DNA of 64,000 nucleotides. Origin: Diorhabda sublineata. Lineage: Eukaryota; Arthropoda; Insecta; Coleoptera; Chrysomelidae. Positions 24,375-36,240 of this stretch are shown one piece after another. The stretch covers positions 6,138,001 through 6,202,000 of the forward strand of contig NC_079482.1 in NCBI RefSeq assembly GCF_026230105.1, given 5' to 3'. The translations under genes were made by a program, and so were the position numbers. Numbering within the stretch: position 1 is the stretch's first letter; every line of letters starts with the position of its first letter. The notes beneath the pieces are model-generated. The model was not told where the DNA came from and did no database searches. It saw only the letters and a list, made by a program, of their open reading frames with translations.

Positions 24375-25080
24375 AAATTACCACCATTCACTTCTTGTCA
24401 ATAACCGACGCGATTTTGGGGTTATTTTGTTAATTTCTTCCATTATATTAACTTCTTAATGAGCAATATTATCTAATATATTTTAGATTTTATATAACCT
24501 CATATGAAGTGATCAAGAGGAATCGAATAGGGTGATCTAGCCGGCCATTCGATCGTTCTACATCTTCCAATCTACCTATTGAGAAAAGCCTCGTTTGAAA
24601 AATTTTTAACTTTATGTGCAAAATGCGGTGGAGCTCCGTCTTGTTGGTAGTAAATAAATCGATCTTCTCATTTGGATGATTAACACCAGTAAAAAGTCTT
24701 TGTAATGTGGGCACCATTAACAGTGCCCTCAAAAAAATAAGGGCCAATAATTTTATTGTTAATGATACCAGCCGTTAGCTTTTTTAAGACATTGAGTGTG
24801 AGCCTCACACATTCAGTGAGGATTTTGTCTACTCCAATATCTACAATTCTAATTTTTAACCGTTCCGTTTAAATGAAACGTCGCTTCATCATAATAAACT
24901 ATTTTTTTTGCGTCCATTCTGTCCATTATCAATTCACAGAATTCTTGTTCTATCAGGATCATCTTCATTTTGAGTTCTTGTTTTTTAACCAAAATGAATC
25001 ATAATTAAAATGACTTTTCTTTGAGTCTTGGACAAATGAGCCATAATTAAATTTAATACGTTTCATATACTAGATTCATA
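24375..25080 (-). mobile_element. IS630/mariner-like DD34D transposase relic
   Basis: On the minus strand: CELIMDRMDAKKIVY and DEATFHLNGTV (first Asp block), a decayed spacer with IINNKIIGPYFFEGTVNGAH, then YQQDGAPPHFAHKVKNF (second Asp block) and EWPARSPYSIPLDHFI*GYI (third block; the family has RSPDLTPLDFFLWGY, and SPY replaces SPD here). It ends with EEINKITPKSRRLL and a stop near 24375. At least three frameshifts and several stops are present. A possible N-terminal scrap MAHLSKTQRKVILIM lies near 25020-25070. Confidence 0.8.
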
Positions 25081-27137
25081 TCAAATGTTCATTTGGCTTT
25101 TTGACTAATATTTTAGTATCTTTTTTCCAAATGTTTAAAAGAACAGATAACCTGATTTAAAAGTTTTTCTAATCGTTGCCGCTTACGGACATCGCTTTCA
25201 TTAGCAATCATCTCCTGTCGCCTCAATCTCGGTTTCTCCAAACGTCGTTTTTTTGAGTTTTAGTTCCTTTTTTGTTCAGAGGTCCATTTTAGAGAGATAA
25301 GGGCTTAAGTAAAACAGGGTTTGCCCTGGTACACTTGGACGCAATGTTTATACACCCTCATACTATTCAGCCTTGGCTTTTGGTCATCCATATAAGCAAT
25401 TAAACATAACACATAACAAACGGAACAAACGTCAATACGAATTAAACGAGCCCAAACTCCATGGAGTTCCTATGGTCACCTTCCAGCTCCATCATCAAAC
25501 CCTGGTTACCATCTAGTATTAAGGTAATCGTCTAGACGAATCAAACTCTATGGAATTGCGTCCTTCCAGCTCTATATCATAATGATATTGCATTCCCATT
25601 CGATTTATAAATACATGCAAAATTGCAACTCAATTGGAAACTGAGAAGTGAATCCAATTCAATATAATCATCTTCAAGTTGTTAAGCCTTATGTTAATGT
25701 AGTTTCCATTTATTTCTATTCGTCTCTGTACTCATTCATTATAATTTTTTTTTGGTTAACTTTTTCTATTCTATTTTATTTATATATTTTTCTACTACAT
25801 CTTTTTATGAGTATTTATTTTTTCTAGGCCGGATCTGGATCATTTTCGATGGTTTTATTCCTATTATAAGTCCTGTTCATTGGAATATTTGTGTTTCTAC
25901 CATTAAAATGTTTCCACCTCCTAGTTCTTTTGCAACTTCTTATCACGTACGCGTCTTATAATTCCATTTCTTGTAGTATCATAATTATGTTTATTGTTAT
26001 TATTTTTCGTTTTGTTATTTTTAGATTATTTGCCTAATATCTTGTTATCGTTCTTCCTTCTTGATCTCATTCGCACTTACACATCATTTCGAATTGTCAC
26101 TTGTTGGTAACAGCACCAATTGTGTGCCTCTATGTTTCAAATACGTTTGAATGTTATTATCTCCTCTCTAGATATTATAAACATATTTTGTTTTAACCTT
26201 CCTTTGTTTATCCCTGGAATAACTACCAATTGTAGATAAAATATTCCTTATCGCACTTTTTCTGCTAAACTAGTCATATCGTTCTTAGAATGACGCGTTT
26301 ATGAGTGTCCATTGAAAGATATTCATTATGAAGAAGTATAGTTTTAATTATTATAGTTTGCCGCACCTTATGTACTATAATTTGATTTTAAAACAAACAC
26401 ACCTTATTGTTACCGAGCAATTTACCGAAATTATAGGTTTTTCATTAAATGATCTTCCATTGTTCATAAACAAATAGATAATTCATAAATCACAGTTAAA
26501 ATATAGATGTAGATCAAAGCATCTACGCCCATGTGTGCCTACGTCCTTGTATTATACAAGCGACATATCATACATTTTAGTATGAAGCCAATAAACGACT
26601 ATCTACACCCACCCAATGAAAAGAAAGCCTGAGAAATAGGTTAGCGGACCATCTCAAGCATGTTAGATAGATACAAGTCGCAAGCTTGAAGCATACAATA
26701 CAATAAAGGTCCAGAGAGCTTTTTACCACGACACTTTATTGCAATCGATTTATTTTACACCGTCAACCGGCGATTGATTCGAGTATAAATGAAAGTGAAT
26801 TGTGGCTACCTTGTTTACTATATGTACAGGGTGACCAGATAAATATGCAAAGTACTATATCTTGGAAACTGTTAGTAGTAGACATAATATTGTACTAGAA
26901 TGACCAATAGAAGACTGAAGAAAATATTTTCAAATATCCAAAATAATCTCCAAAAAACTATGCTTTTCAAAGTTTTTTAATATCTAGAAATTAACCATTG
27001 ACAAATATTGAGCATATATTTAATCTAAACAATACGGAACAATATGTTTCTTGTCTTTTGATTTTGTATTTTATCTTTTGATTTTTATTAGTGTTTGTGT
27101 ATAACCCTTATAATCTTACTATTTATTACTCTTGGCA
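25081..27137. other. No recognised gene
   Basis: Mostly AT-rich DNA. A TACAGGGTGACCAGAT-like sequence at about 26825 looks like the outer end of a Tc1/mariner-type element, but no partner end was found. The stretch 26500-26760 is richer in GC without a readable frame. Confidence 0.45.
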
Positions 27138-27400
27138 CAAGTATGATAAGCCACCCCACAACAATCATCATAAAACTCTCTACATAGACTTTTAATATTA
27201 CTAAAAATCGATTTATCATATTTATTTTATGCGGAAACATTTACTTCCGGAGATACCGGAGGTGGCCAACAGATATCGAACCATGGATAACTTTGTTCGA
27301 TAGATCTCATCAAGATCTATCTCTGTGTGAAAAGTCATGCATTATGTTTACGAAAAGTCAAAAGATAAAATGAAAATTTAGTAATTTTTCTAAGGTGAGG

Positions 27401-27415
27401 TTAGGTTAGGTTAGG
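27401..27415 (+). repeat. Three TTAGG (insect telomere-type) units
   Basis: GGTTAGGTTAGGTTAGGTT covers three full TTAGG units in the loop of the fold-back element. TTAGG is the common insect telomere repeat. Three units is short enough to be chance, though the location between inverted arms is notable. Confidence 0.8.
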
Positions 27416-27673
27416 TTTTTTGATAAAAATGATCCACTTGAATACTTTTTTCACAGAAACTCTTCTGCGCATGTGTCAATCATCATGACTTTCCACACAC
27501 AGATAGATCTTGATGAGATCTATCGAACAAAGTTATCAATGGTTCGATATCTGTTGGCCACTTCCGGTATTTCCGGAAGTAAATGTTTCCGCATAAAATA
27601 AATATGATTAATCTATTTTTAGTAATATTAATAGTCTATGTATAGAGTTCCGCCGTGGGATGGTTTATCATAC

Positions 27674-28426
27674 CAGGGCCGCCCACAGGGGGGGGCAGAT
27701 GGGGCACTTTGCCCTGTGCCCCCCATGCTGAGGGGCCTCCGAATCAAAGGAAAAATTATTATTATTTTTTTTAATCAATTTATTGGATGTTTATAATATA
27801 AATTTAAATTCTCTATTGTTTAAAAGCTGATGATGCAAATTTGAAGTTAATATTTAAAATATTACAATACTTTATATGTGGAGTGATAGAAAACTAATAT
27901 TTTGTTGAATAACATTATATTATGTTCTGTTATAACGTATTTGTTGCTTTCACTCATTGTGACAAACTAGAGAAAATTTTGAAGATAAAGAAAAAGGCTT
28001 AGGAGGTAATCATAACTCGGAAAATGAATGAAAACATTCTAGGAAAAATGCGAATTATAGGGAAGCGGCCTAGTTCGATTTATTGAAGGTTCTCTCCCCC
28101 TCTAATTACGATAAGCATATGAAGTTATTGAAAGTATCAAGCACGGCATTTTTTCGATTTACCAAAGCTACCAGATGAAGACATTGATTTATCAAAAATT
28201 TCAAATTATCGAAGTTCGAGTTATTGAGAGTCGGCTTTAACATAAAGGAGCCTTTGGCTTCGGATTTTCACGGAACTTAGTTTCCGGTTTACTGCATCCA
28301 GGTATCCCCCTCCCCAGCACCATCAGACCCAAATGTAAACAGGGCCCACCGAGAGTCTCGGAGACCCCGGGGGAAAAGCTGTCTCGGTCCGAGACCCGGG
28401 CCCCAGAAATCCTCCGGGCGGGCCTG
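27674..28426. mobile_element. hAT non-autonomous element with 8-bp target duplication
   Basis: The 753-bp element starts CAGGGCCGCCCACAGG and ends with the inverted type CCGGGCGGGCCTG, so the first bases of the two ends are CAGGSCCGCCC. It is flanked on both sides by TATCATAC (27666-27673 and 28427-28434), an 8-bp duplication typical of hAT. The ends are strikingly GC-rich in contrast to the AT-rich interior. No transposase blocks were read inside. The insertion site lies in the terminal repeat of the fold-back element. Confidence 0.92.
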
Positions 28427-28435
28427 TATCATACT

Positions 28436-29149
28436 CTCATCTTCTTTTTTCTTTTTTGTATTCATAAAAGTTAGATAGAAAAATTTAATCAGTCGTTTTC
28501 TACTATTTATCATATTATCAAAATACTTCTGACATTAATTTTAAAATATTGGTAAAATTGATGCTGATTCTTATTCTTCTGGCAATTTCTCATTATTTCA
28601 TTTTTTCATTTTGTCATTTTTAGTGCCTTTTTATTGTTTAGTAATTATATGTATTTATGTTCCAGTTTTATAGATCTTAAAATTTATAATTCAATTTTTT
28701 TTAGTCATGTTTTCAGGTTATGTTGAATTTTCTTCGATGTTCTGTGTTTGTTTCCTCAGTAATTCATGAAAATATTCTATTTATCTCTTTATATCATAGT
28801 TTTCATACTACTTGTTTTTGGTATTGAATTTATAAACAGATTTTAATTTTCCAAATAGAAGGCAATACGAATAATTTTCAATAACTTGACCTAACCATTT
28901 CCACTTTGATTCCAAAAGCACTCTCCATATTTTATTTTGTTTATGATACTAAATTTCTTAATCTTTTTTTCAAGATTCTGTATGTTGAAATAATTATTAT
29001 CATAATTCTGCGTTTCGATCTTGAAAAATATCTCATCCTTATTATATATTATGGTTTTGTTTGTAGAATTGTTGTTTTTCATCGTCTTTTTTTGCATTCA
29101 AACGATTTCAAACGATGCCACTACTTTGTGTAGTATTCGCTATTGATTA
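28436..29149. other. No recognised feature
   Basis: Very AT-rich sequence; short frames without motifs. Confidence 0.5.
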
Positions 29150-29740
29150 TCTCTCCCTTTTGGAAATAGTCGACGAAAAATATTCCATGCGCATCCCAAA
29201 ATACTCAAGCCATAACTTTCGCAGTTGACTGTTGTGCCTTTGGGAAATTAGAACGTGGTTCACCGGTGAAATCCACTCAGATGATGATCGGTTTGATTCC
29301 GGAGTGAAGTAATGGATCCATGTTTTATCCATTGTGACATATCGACGATTTATTGCGTGTAAACATGGCCAAACACTGTTCCGAATCATCAACACGTTGT
29401 TGCTTTTGATCGCCTATGAGTAAAGGCGGCACCCAGTTTGAAAAAAGCTTTCTCATGGTCAAATTCTAATGCATAATTGTAAGCACGCCACCTTCTGGTA
29501 TCTTTCCGTCCGCATCTACTCACGCAATTTCGATTTACGATAAGATATAACCAATTTGTGGACTTTTTTGATGTTTTCTGGAGTCACCACCTCAATTGGA
29601 CGACCAGAACGTTCACTATCATCGGTGTTTCTACGACCACATTTAAATTCAGCAAACTAATAACAAATGGTTCTTTTCCTTGAGCAGAGTCCGGATACTA
29701 CTTTTTAAACCATTTTTAAACTTGTACAGTATTTTATTTT
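29150..29740 (-). mobile_element. Mariner transposase relic, 3'-truncated
   Basis: From 29700 downward: FAEFKCGRRNTDDSERSGRP (linker with SGRP), EVVTPENIKKVHKLVISYRK, MRKLFSNWVPPLLIGDQK, then NRRYVTMDKTWIHYFTPESN (first catalytic block; the family has DETW, here DKTW) and LWLEYFGMRMEYFSSTISK (a shifted form of VFWDAHGIIFIDYL). Sequence beyond this is absent, so the second and third Asp blocks are missing. The Glu-to-Lys change beside the first Asp and several stops show that it is inactive. Confidence 0.8.
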
Positions 29741-31680
29741 CATCAAGAAGCAATGATAAATTAACACACGAAATTGTTTGTAAATACCAAAAGTAGCTTC
29801 ACTTAAATCGTTGTAACTTTTTCCTTACTATTCAAAATGTCATAAAATTTTACACATAGTCTTTTGAAAGTTTGTAGTGTTACATGCTTACAGTTCAACG
29901 GAAATAGTTGCCTCAATACTTTACCCACCTGTAAATAACTAAAGTGGAAAAGAATATTTGATGCGAATCAATAATGTAAAACATCTAAATAAACAACAAT
30001 TTTATTTTAAATTATGCTTTTTTTCTATTTTTCTTGAATTAATCCGATTCCCCACTAATTATGCTTATGGAAAATATACATTAACTTAATTTTGATATAA
30101 AAAACCATTTCACAACCTAATATGCCTCATACTATTTGAATTATTATCCGTTTTAATAATCAAAAGGACTAATTTTTAATAGGTGAACTTTTTATTTATG
30201 TTATTAACTAAACATTTCGTTTTTGTTTTCATCCAATGTAAGGGAAGTCAGAAGTCGGAGCTCCAGGCGCTCCACTAAACCGAATAATTTGTGAATTTAC
30301 TTTTTAATAAAGAATTACTCAATGCATATATATGAGGATTAAGATATAAAAACACAATAATGTTATGAAAGCCATGAAACTTAATAAAACTTCCAATAAT
30401 ATGAGTAGAAATATATACTATTTACTAAGTATAAATAACAAATAACTATCATCATGAAATAAACATTTCTTCTATAGGTTTTGAATATTTTCATAGTTTC
30501 CAACGAAAAGAGACCTCTATGAAATTTGAAATAATAACAATATACAAGTCAATTTGAATGCCACATTTGATACGGATATTAATTAAAAAACAAACTTGTG
30601 ACCACTCAATCGACGATTGAGGTGAAAATCTATCAATTTAATCTACATGGACCACCAACATTTTGAATAGTAGAACGAAAGCTATTTTGATAAGTATAAT
30701 AGAAATACCGTTGTCGACCAACTAAATGAAAAAAACGCCTCTCAATAAATTGACTAGAATTACATTGATTTATTAATTAGGACCAATTTGTAATCTTGTA
30801 CCACCCAAGTAGAATGTCATAAAAAATGTCTGTTACTGTCAGCCGTTTACAACATTTTTGGAATCGTTCGGGGAGTAACAATTTGTCCTACTGATTATAA
30901 AGTTGGGAATCCGGGGTATGTGGTTTTTCTACTTGTCAGTATTCGGAAACTTTTAAGGGAACTGTTTAATACGTTCCATAAAATTTTTAACATCGAATTA
31001 GAGTCTTTAAAGAATTTATAGACCAATGAAAAATTACATAAAGCTCGTGATATAACTGGATTCATAATTAGATTGTCTACCAAAAATATCATTAAATATG
31101 AAATACTTGGTTTGAAAACAAAATAAAAAAGTTTTGAGACATTGGATAACATCTAATCGCAATTTTAAGACTATGAAATAGCTTGTAGCACCCTAAACTG
31201 AGCAAAAACAATAGGGTGTTTTATCCAGAATTGTCTAAATAATAACTTAAGAATAATTTATCTGGATTCAATGCTAGCTTCCATTTCATTGGAATTATGA
31301 TTATATCACGTTTCCGTACTTCTAAATATCGAATATCCTGCCTTTATCTTTCACTGAATCTTTTCTAGTTTCAACAAGTTGGAAGCAAATTATTTTCTTG
31401 TCCTTATGGTTAACTAGCATTTGTACCAAGAGACTCGGCGTTAGTTCTTCCAAAATAATTGTGTTATTTAATCAATTTCTCGTTAAAATCTAGTGATATA
31501 TGAAACTAGACGAATTTGTTCGATTTTTAATAAGGGTAGTAAAGTAGAACTATCGCCTCATCACAATTGTATACAACTTTCCAAATATATTTGAAACTTT
31601 ACTCAACAATGTTGTTTTCATGACTTGAAACTGTCTATATGTAATTAACAGCGTGGTTTTTAACCTGCTAACGTAACATA
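29741..31680. other. No recognised gene; holds one copy of a dispersed repeat
   Basis: The part at about 30600-30720 shares 'ggaccaccaacatttt' and surrounding pattern with 33380-33480. The remainder is AT-rich without readable motifs. Confidence 0.45.
30600..30720 (+). repeat. Dispersed repeat, copy 1
   Basis: 'gaaaatctatcaatttaatc' and then 'ggaccaccaacattttga' align with 'gaaatctattagtttaataa' and 'ggaccaccaacattttaaga' at 33390-33445. Both are followed by an AT-rich stretch with 'agctattt' or 'agctaattt'. Probably an eroded MITE or retroelement terminus; boundaries are not clear. Confidence 0.5.
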
Positions 31681-31683
31681 CGG

Positions 31684-31850
31684 CAGCACTTCAAGATAAT
31701 GGTCTTCAGGTTGCGATATATACAGATTTTTGCAATGCCTTTGATCGCTTGGATCATGGCATTCTTCTTAGAAAGCTGTACAACGTTGTCTTAACTGATT
31801 TTATTATCTATTTTTTCATTTGATATCTCACGGAAAGGAAACTCATAGTA
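31684..31850 (+). mobile_element. LINE reverse transcriptase fragment (plus strand)
   Basis: The plus strand reads LQVAIYTDFCNAFDRLDHGI then LLRKLYN and YLTERKLIVT. YTDFxKAFDRVDHxxLLxKL is the RT motif with the first catalytic Asp (A box) of jockey/CR1-type LINEs. Only this block remains and the strand is opposite to the jockey relic at 32130-33180. A mariner C-terminus follows directly. Confidence 0.75.
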
Positions 31851-31852
31851 AC

Positions 31853-32125
31853 TTAAATTTCTCCACAATATTTTTGATAAAAATCTATTTATTTTTTAAC
31901 GTAATCTCCTTTTAGCTCCATACACTTTTTTCAGCGAGGTTCAATAAGTTCAATACTTTTTTTATAACAAGAATCGACAAGCTCCTCAACATTGCCATCA
32001 ACTACCGACATCACCTCTACATTGTTGACAAAGTCTGGGAACAGAAAATAATCTGAGGGGACTGAATCTGGCGAATAGGGTGCATGAGGTAGCAATTCAA
32101 ACTTTAATCCATTAATGTGTTTACT
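31853..32125 (-). mobile_element. Mariner C-terminal fragment
   Basis: The minus strand reads HINGLKFELLPHAPYSPDSV then PSDYFLFPDFVNNV and ends KKCMELKGDYVKK. This is the third catalytic block (HPPYSPDLAPSDYFLF) and the 'RWxKCIxLxGDYVEK' tail of mariner. Upstream blocks are missing. It sits between two LINE pieces. Confidence 0.8.
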
Positions 32126-32129
32126 GAGT

Positions 32130-33180
32130 TTTAGTCCAATTGTTTCTCTTGGTTACTGTATATGTGCTCCGGGTTAGTTGTCAGTCCAAATTAATTCCAA
32201 GGTATTTTGCTGCAGAAGATGCCCGATTGACATTACAGTTGAACATACCCCTTCGTTGGTTGTAGGTGACATGAACAGCTTCAGTTTCATTAATTTTGTT
32301 CTTCAAGTTTTCAGTCACATGTAAATAGCGTCCAAGTTTGTCTGCAATATGTGAGAAGCCATAGCTGGGTCCTGGTGGGATGCAAAAGCGGTAGTGTCAT
32401 CTGCATATGTGGCGGGAGTGACGTAGTTGTGTTTGTGAATATTAGATATGTACATAAGATAGAGTATCGGGATAAATGCACTTCCCTGTGAAACGCCTGA
32501 CAATGTGAATTTTTTTGGCTCTACAGTCACTCTTCACCTATACCTACCAGACATTTTGTACAAGACTTTTTTGTGTCTTGAATTTTTACTTGGAAGTGTC
32601 TGTCCTACAGATAGGATTTTAGGATTGAGAAAAGGTTGTGCGAGAGAAATGCCTGGGCGATATCTGAAAAGGCATCCGAACAGTATTTTTTATCTTCAAA
32701 AGATTGGGACTCGATGAACTTGTTCTCTAAATCCAAATCGGTGGTTAGATATTGTTCTGCTGACTTTTAGAATCGGCTCTAGTTTCTCTGAAAGTAATTT
32801 TTCTGGAAGGTAATTGGTCTGTAAAATGTAGTTTCATCAATTAGAGTTCCCTGGCTTAGGAATTGGTATAATTCGGGCTACCTTCCATAAAATTAGTAAT
32901 AACCCGTTGTCAATACTGTATTGTACAATTGTGTTAGATACTTCAGCCCCTAATTTCTTCAGAATTTTGACACTTATTAGGTCACACCTGGGAGACTGTT
33001 TACGGTTCAGCTTTTGTATTGATTTTTGACCTGATTTAAGGTTAATTTTCCTTAGGGAAGCTTTAGTTGATATGGAGATTTTATAAAATCTTTGTCTTTG
33101 GCCTCAACGTTGAGGCTGTTCTCTAAGGGGTTGGACTAATGGTTAGCAGTTAACATAGTTGCCTAGTTTTTTAATAGTTT
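32130..33180 (-). mobile_element. Jockey LINE reverse transcriptase relic
   Basis: Minus-strand blocks in order from 33000 down: VKILKKLGAEVSNTIVQYSI, LWKVARIIPIPKPGNSN (RT block 'W..A.IIPIxKPGK'), KLLSEKLEPILKV and NHRFGFREQ (HxFGFRxxH), then SGVSQGSAFIPILYLMYISN (the GVPQGSVLGPxLYxLYxxD block), TPATYADDTTAFASHQDP (catalytic YADD box intact), KINETEAVHVTYNQRRG and AAKYLGINLD. These follow the order of a jockey-clade RT. Frameshifts and stops divide the pieces. The endonuclease and gag ORF are missing. A mariner fragment now occupies the 3' side. Confidence 0.88.
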
Positions 33181-33379
33181 TCTCAATATTAGGGATTAGT
33201 TCAGAAATCTTTATTAAGCCGCTTTCTATTAAAAAATATTGAATTATGTTTTATTTCATACGATACACATTTCATGTATAATTTAGAAGTTATTGTTACA
33301 ATAAATAACCTTCATAATTCCTTTCAATTTATGTTTATATTGTATATTATCAAGAAATCTAACGATCACGATATTCAGC

Positions 33380-33480
33380 AGTTAAATGTAGAAATCTATT
33401 AGTTTAATAATAACTTATTAGGACCACCAACATTTTAAGATCGCGTTAGAGCTAATTTGGATGCGGCCTAATTATAAAAA
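33380..33480 (+). repeat. Dispersed repeat, copy 2
   Basis: Partner of the repeat at 30600-30720; the best shared run is GGACCACCAACATTTT at about 33421-33436. Confidence 0.5.
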
Positions 33481-33489
33481 TAATAAAAT

Positions 33490-34340
33490 ACATTTATTTT
33501 TACTAGAACAATAAATTATAATCAGCTTAGGTCGATTATTTGAATGAGATCTAGTTCTAGTACTGATATCGAATATACAAACATTTGCGTGTCTTGGAAT
33601 AGATAGAATTAGAATATCAAAAGTTGTAATTTTCTATCCTATATAGGTGAGATAAAATTTGTCTTTGAAACTCAGCCACAACGCAAGTTTTCATAGATAG
33701 ATCTGATCTTCACTTTTTTCGTTATTTGGAAATTGGTAGTAATGTAGCTGCCGCTCCACCGGATTCAACAAAATTTCGAAAGTAGTCTATGAAACAAAAA
33801 AGTTAAGTAGCCAACGCTCTAAGACATCAAAGTGAACATGAGACACACAGTTTTCCTAATGTACTTCCATCGGGAACACTTTTTTTGGAATATTTTTTAC
33901 AAAACTTTAGAAATAGAATTTACTACTTTTTTCAGAAGAATAGTATGAATCGTTATTAAATTATTTTCGAATCATTTACCTTCTTCTCATCTTCTTGCGA
34001 TATTCGAGAACTAATAAAATATCTACCAAAGCGGAAGGTAGAAAACAATCTTTACAGAAGATTTCTCCACTGATGTAAATAAGCACGGGATAGCTTCTGA
34101 TCCAGGAATTAACCCGGCTCGTCCTTCGATATTTTGCACTCCAAAAAAAAAATGCTTTTAACTAAAAACTAAACTCACGTTTATCGACTAAGTATCACTG
34201 ATGAAGTGGTGGAATAATGAATTAATGATGAAACAAAATAGCAGCATGAACCCCCACCGCATCATTGGAAATCCTTAATTGACTACCTGGAATATTCTAC
34301 ACGGTTAATCTGATAAGGGATGCAAACGAGACCGTAATTA
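33490..34340. other. No recognised feature
   Basis: AT-rich sequence; may include eroded LTR sequence of the retrotransposon relic that follows, but no TG...CA ends could be fixed. Confidence 0.4.
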
Positions 34341-34344
34341 TTAT

Positions 34345-36240
34345 TTTAAACTATCCATTTTTGTGTTAGTTTGTAACTTTTGCGTGAATATAACGGTGGC
34401 GCAATCAGTAGGATTCCTAATCACATTTAGAACAAGGATTGCCTAACTAAGTGTGGTGGTTCCTGAACCATTAAGGAATAATCAAGTTCCAGCTCCAGTT
34501 CCATTCGAAGCATACCGTCTCTCCAGGAACTCGAAAATTGATAACCAGGTGTAGCAAAAGTCACAGACAAAGATTTCAGCTGCCAAGGAAGGAATGAAAA
34601 TATTAGCGTGATAGTCTCCTTTCATTTTATTTAACATTTTTGGGAATTATTCTCATTTATTTTTCCAAGTTCTATTATCATTATTGAATTCATTTTGAAC
34701 CCATTCATTTGAATTATAAATACAATGTCTGAAACATGAAGCGGAGCAATTACTAATGCCAATGATCCTGCAACCACAGAAAGAGCTCCAGTTACTCAAG
34801 CCAGTAAGGCGACAAATTTTGAACCTTACAGATCAAATTTTCTTCAATACTTTTATAAATGTTTGTAAAACAGTTTATAGAATGACCGACCACGACCAAA
34901 ATATATTTTTAACTCTTCACATAAAAAATAAACTGAAAGGACGAGCCACTGAACTCGTTAATTCACACGACCCTTCAAATTGGGAAGATATTAAAACATT
35001 ATTAACTACAAACTTTGGAGATTCCCGCGATTTAAATTCCTTAATCCAACACCTTCAAAGAATGAGACAATTAGCAAACGAATCGTTTTTAATTTTTATT
35101 TCGAGATTATAAATTCAAGACGCAAAAATATATTCAGCTGTTAGTAAACAACAACAGATCAAAAAGTTGCTCAAACACGTTTTGTAGAATCATTAGTCCT
35201 AAATACCTTATTAACTGATCTAGATCCAAAAATTGTCCAAATTGTTAGGGATTGTAACTTAATAATTGTCCTTTCAGCTATTTCTCGAATAAAAAAAACT
35301 TCAATTAAGTTACTATGAAAGCCATAAAGCTGAAGGTAATCGTAGTTAGAATAATCTACTTATTCGTAGACCTAGTCAAACTTCGCCGAAACAATATAAT
35401 GTTTGTAAAAGAATAGGATATACTATAAATGAATGTCTAACAAGTCAAAGACAATCTCAAAACTTAGCTTCAGGTATCTTCAAACCGAACCAAACCCCGA
35501 TTTCACAAAATTAAATAGGTCAAAATTTTCAACAAATGCTGAACTTATAATTTCAAAATAACCAGTAATTAGACCAAATCTAAATTATGGACCTCAGCGA
35601 CAGCCGGGAAATCGACCCAACACGAATTTCAATCAACTAAGAACTTCATTACACTCATTACTATTTGATTATTATATTGACAATAGCCTGCCTAAATTGG
35701 CATAATTTAAATCAATTCTTTGAAAATGAACTTGACCATCAAGAATATTACCAGAAAATTAATTCCAATGCTCCTGACGATTATACATTTAACAATAAAA
35801 TTGAGGAAAACTATTATAATGCTGATAATGATCCAAATTTTGATAACGATGTATCAATTTGTAATACAAACGATTACGAAAATTTTAACTCTACCGAACA
35901 AGACAATTTCAGTCACAATAATATATATATATTTGAGTCAGATAATCTCCTGAATCCAAATCATGATTATTCCGACAAATTCATTTGGATACGAAATCTC
36001 CAGATTCGCCGAACAACTAAAATTCAAATTTGTTGATCCCAGTTCTCACTACACTGATTCAAATTTATTTATTAATTCCAACCATCTAGAATCGGATTGT
36101 CTCGAACAAATGTTACTATAAAAAATACCTTACCAGTTAATTTAAAATACTTATATCAAAGATGATACAAACACCTTTAAACTTCTAATCGTTACAGGTG
36201 CTGGATTGACAATTTTCAAACCTAAAACGTGCGAATTTCT
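34345..36240 (+). mobile_element. Gypsy-like LTR retrotransposon gag-protease relic
   Basis: A possible primer-binding region (TGGCGCAATCAGTAGGA, about 34396) is followed by a gag frame at 34756-35112 with a capsid-like pattern: IKNKLKGRATELVNSHDPSN, WEDIKTLLTTNFGDSRDLNS, LIQHLQRMRQLANESFLIF. Further on are remnants CKRIGYTINEC (a CCHC zinc knuckle with a lost Cys/His) and an Asn-rich linker frame at 35665-36036. A retropepsin-like block FKLLIVTGAGLTIFKP lies at about 36178-36225; the active-site motif of the family is DTGA, here VTGA, so the catalytic Asp is lost. The copy ends abruptly where Penelope sequence begins. No reverse transcriptase or integrase of this element is present. Confidence 0.75.

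Larger units (their letters stand above)
27140..28435. mobile_element. Fold-back element interrupted by a hAT insertion
   Basis: Without the inserted hAT (27674-28426 plus one 8-bp duplication) this is an element of about 535 bp with inverted arms of roughly 235 bp. The left arm starts AGTATGATAAGCCACCCCAC (27140) and runs through 'atgcggaaacatttacttcc' to about 27375; the right arm runs from about 27440 with 'atagatcttgatgagatcta' to the inverted end TATCATAC at 27666-27673, continued by the last T after the hAT. The short loop contains TTAGG repeats. No coding sequence. The nested order shows that the fold-back element is older than the hAT insertion. Confidence 0.85.

Noticed and set aside
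25752..26160. Possible LINE tail on the minus strand ('NGIIRRVRDKKLQ'-like)
   Set aside because: Only one weak block and no YADD box or tail; not enough to call.
28289..28513. Minus-strand open frame with Gly/Arg-rich segment
   Set aside because: It lies across the GC-rich end of the hAT element, so the composition comes from the TIR.
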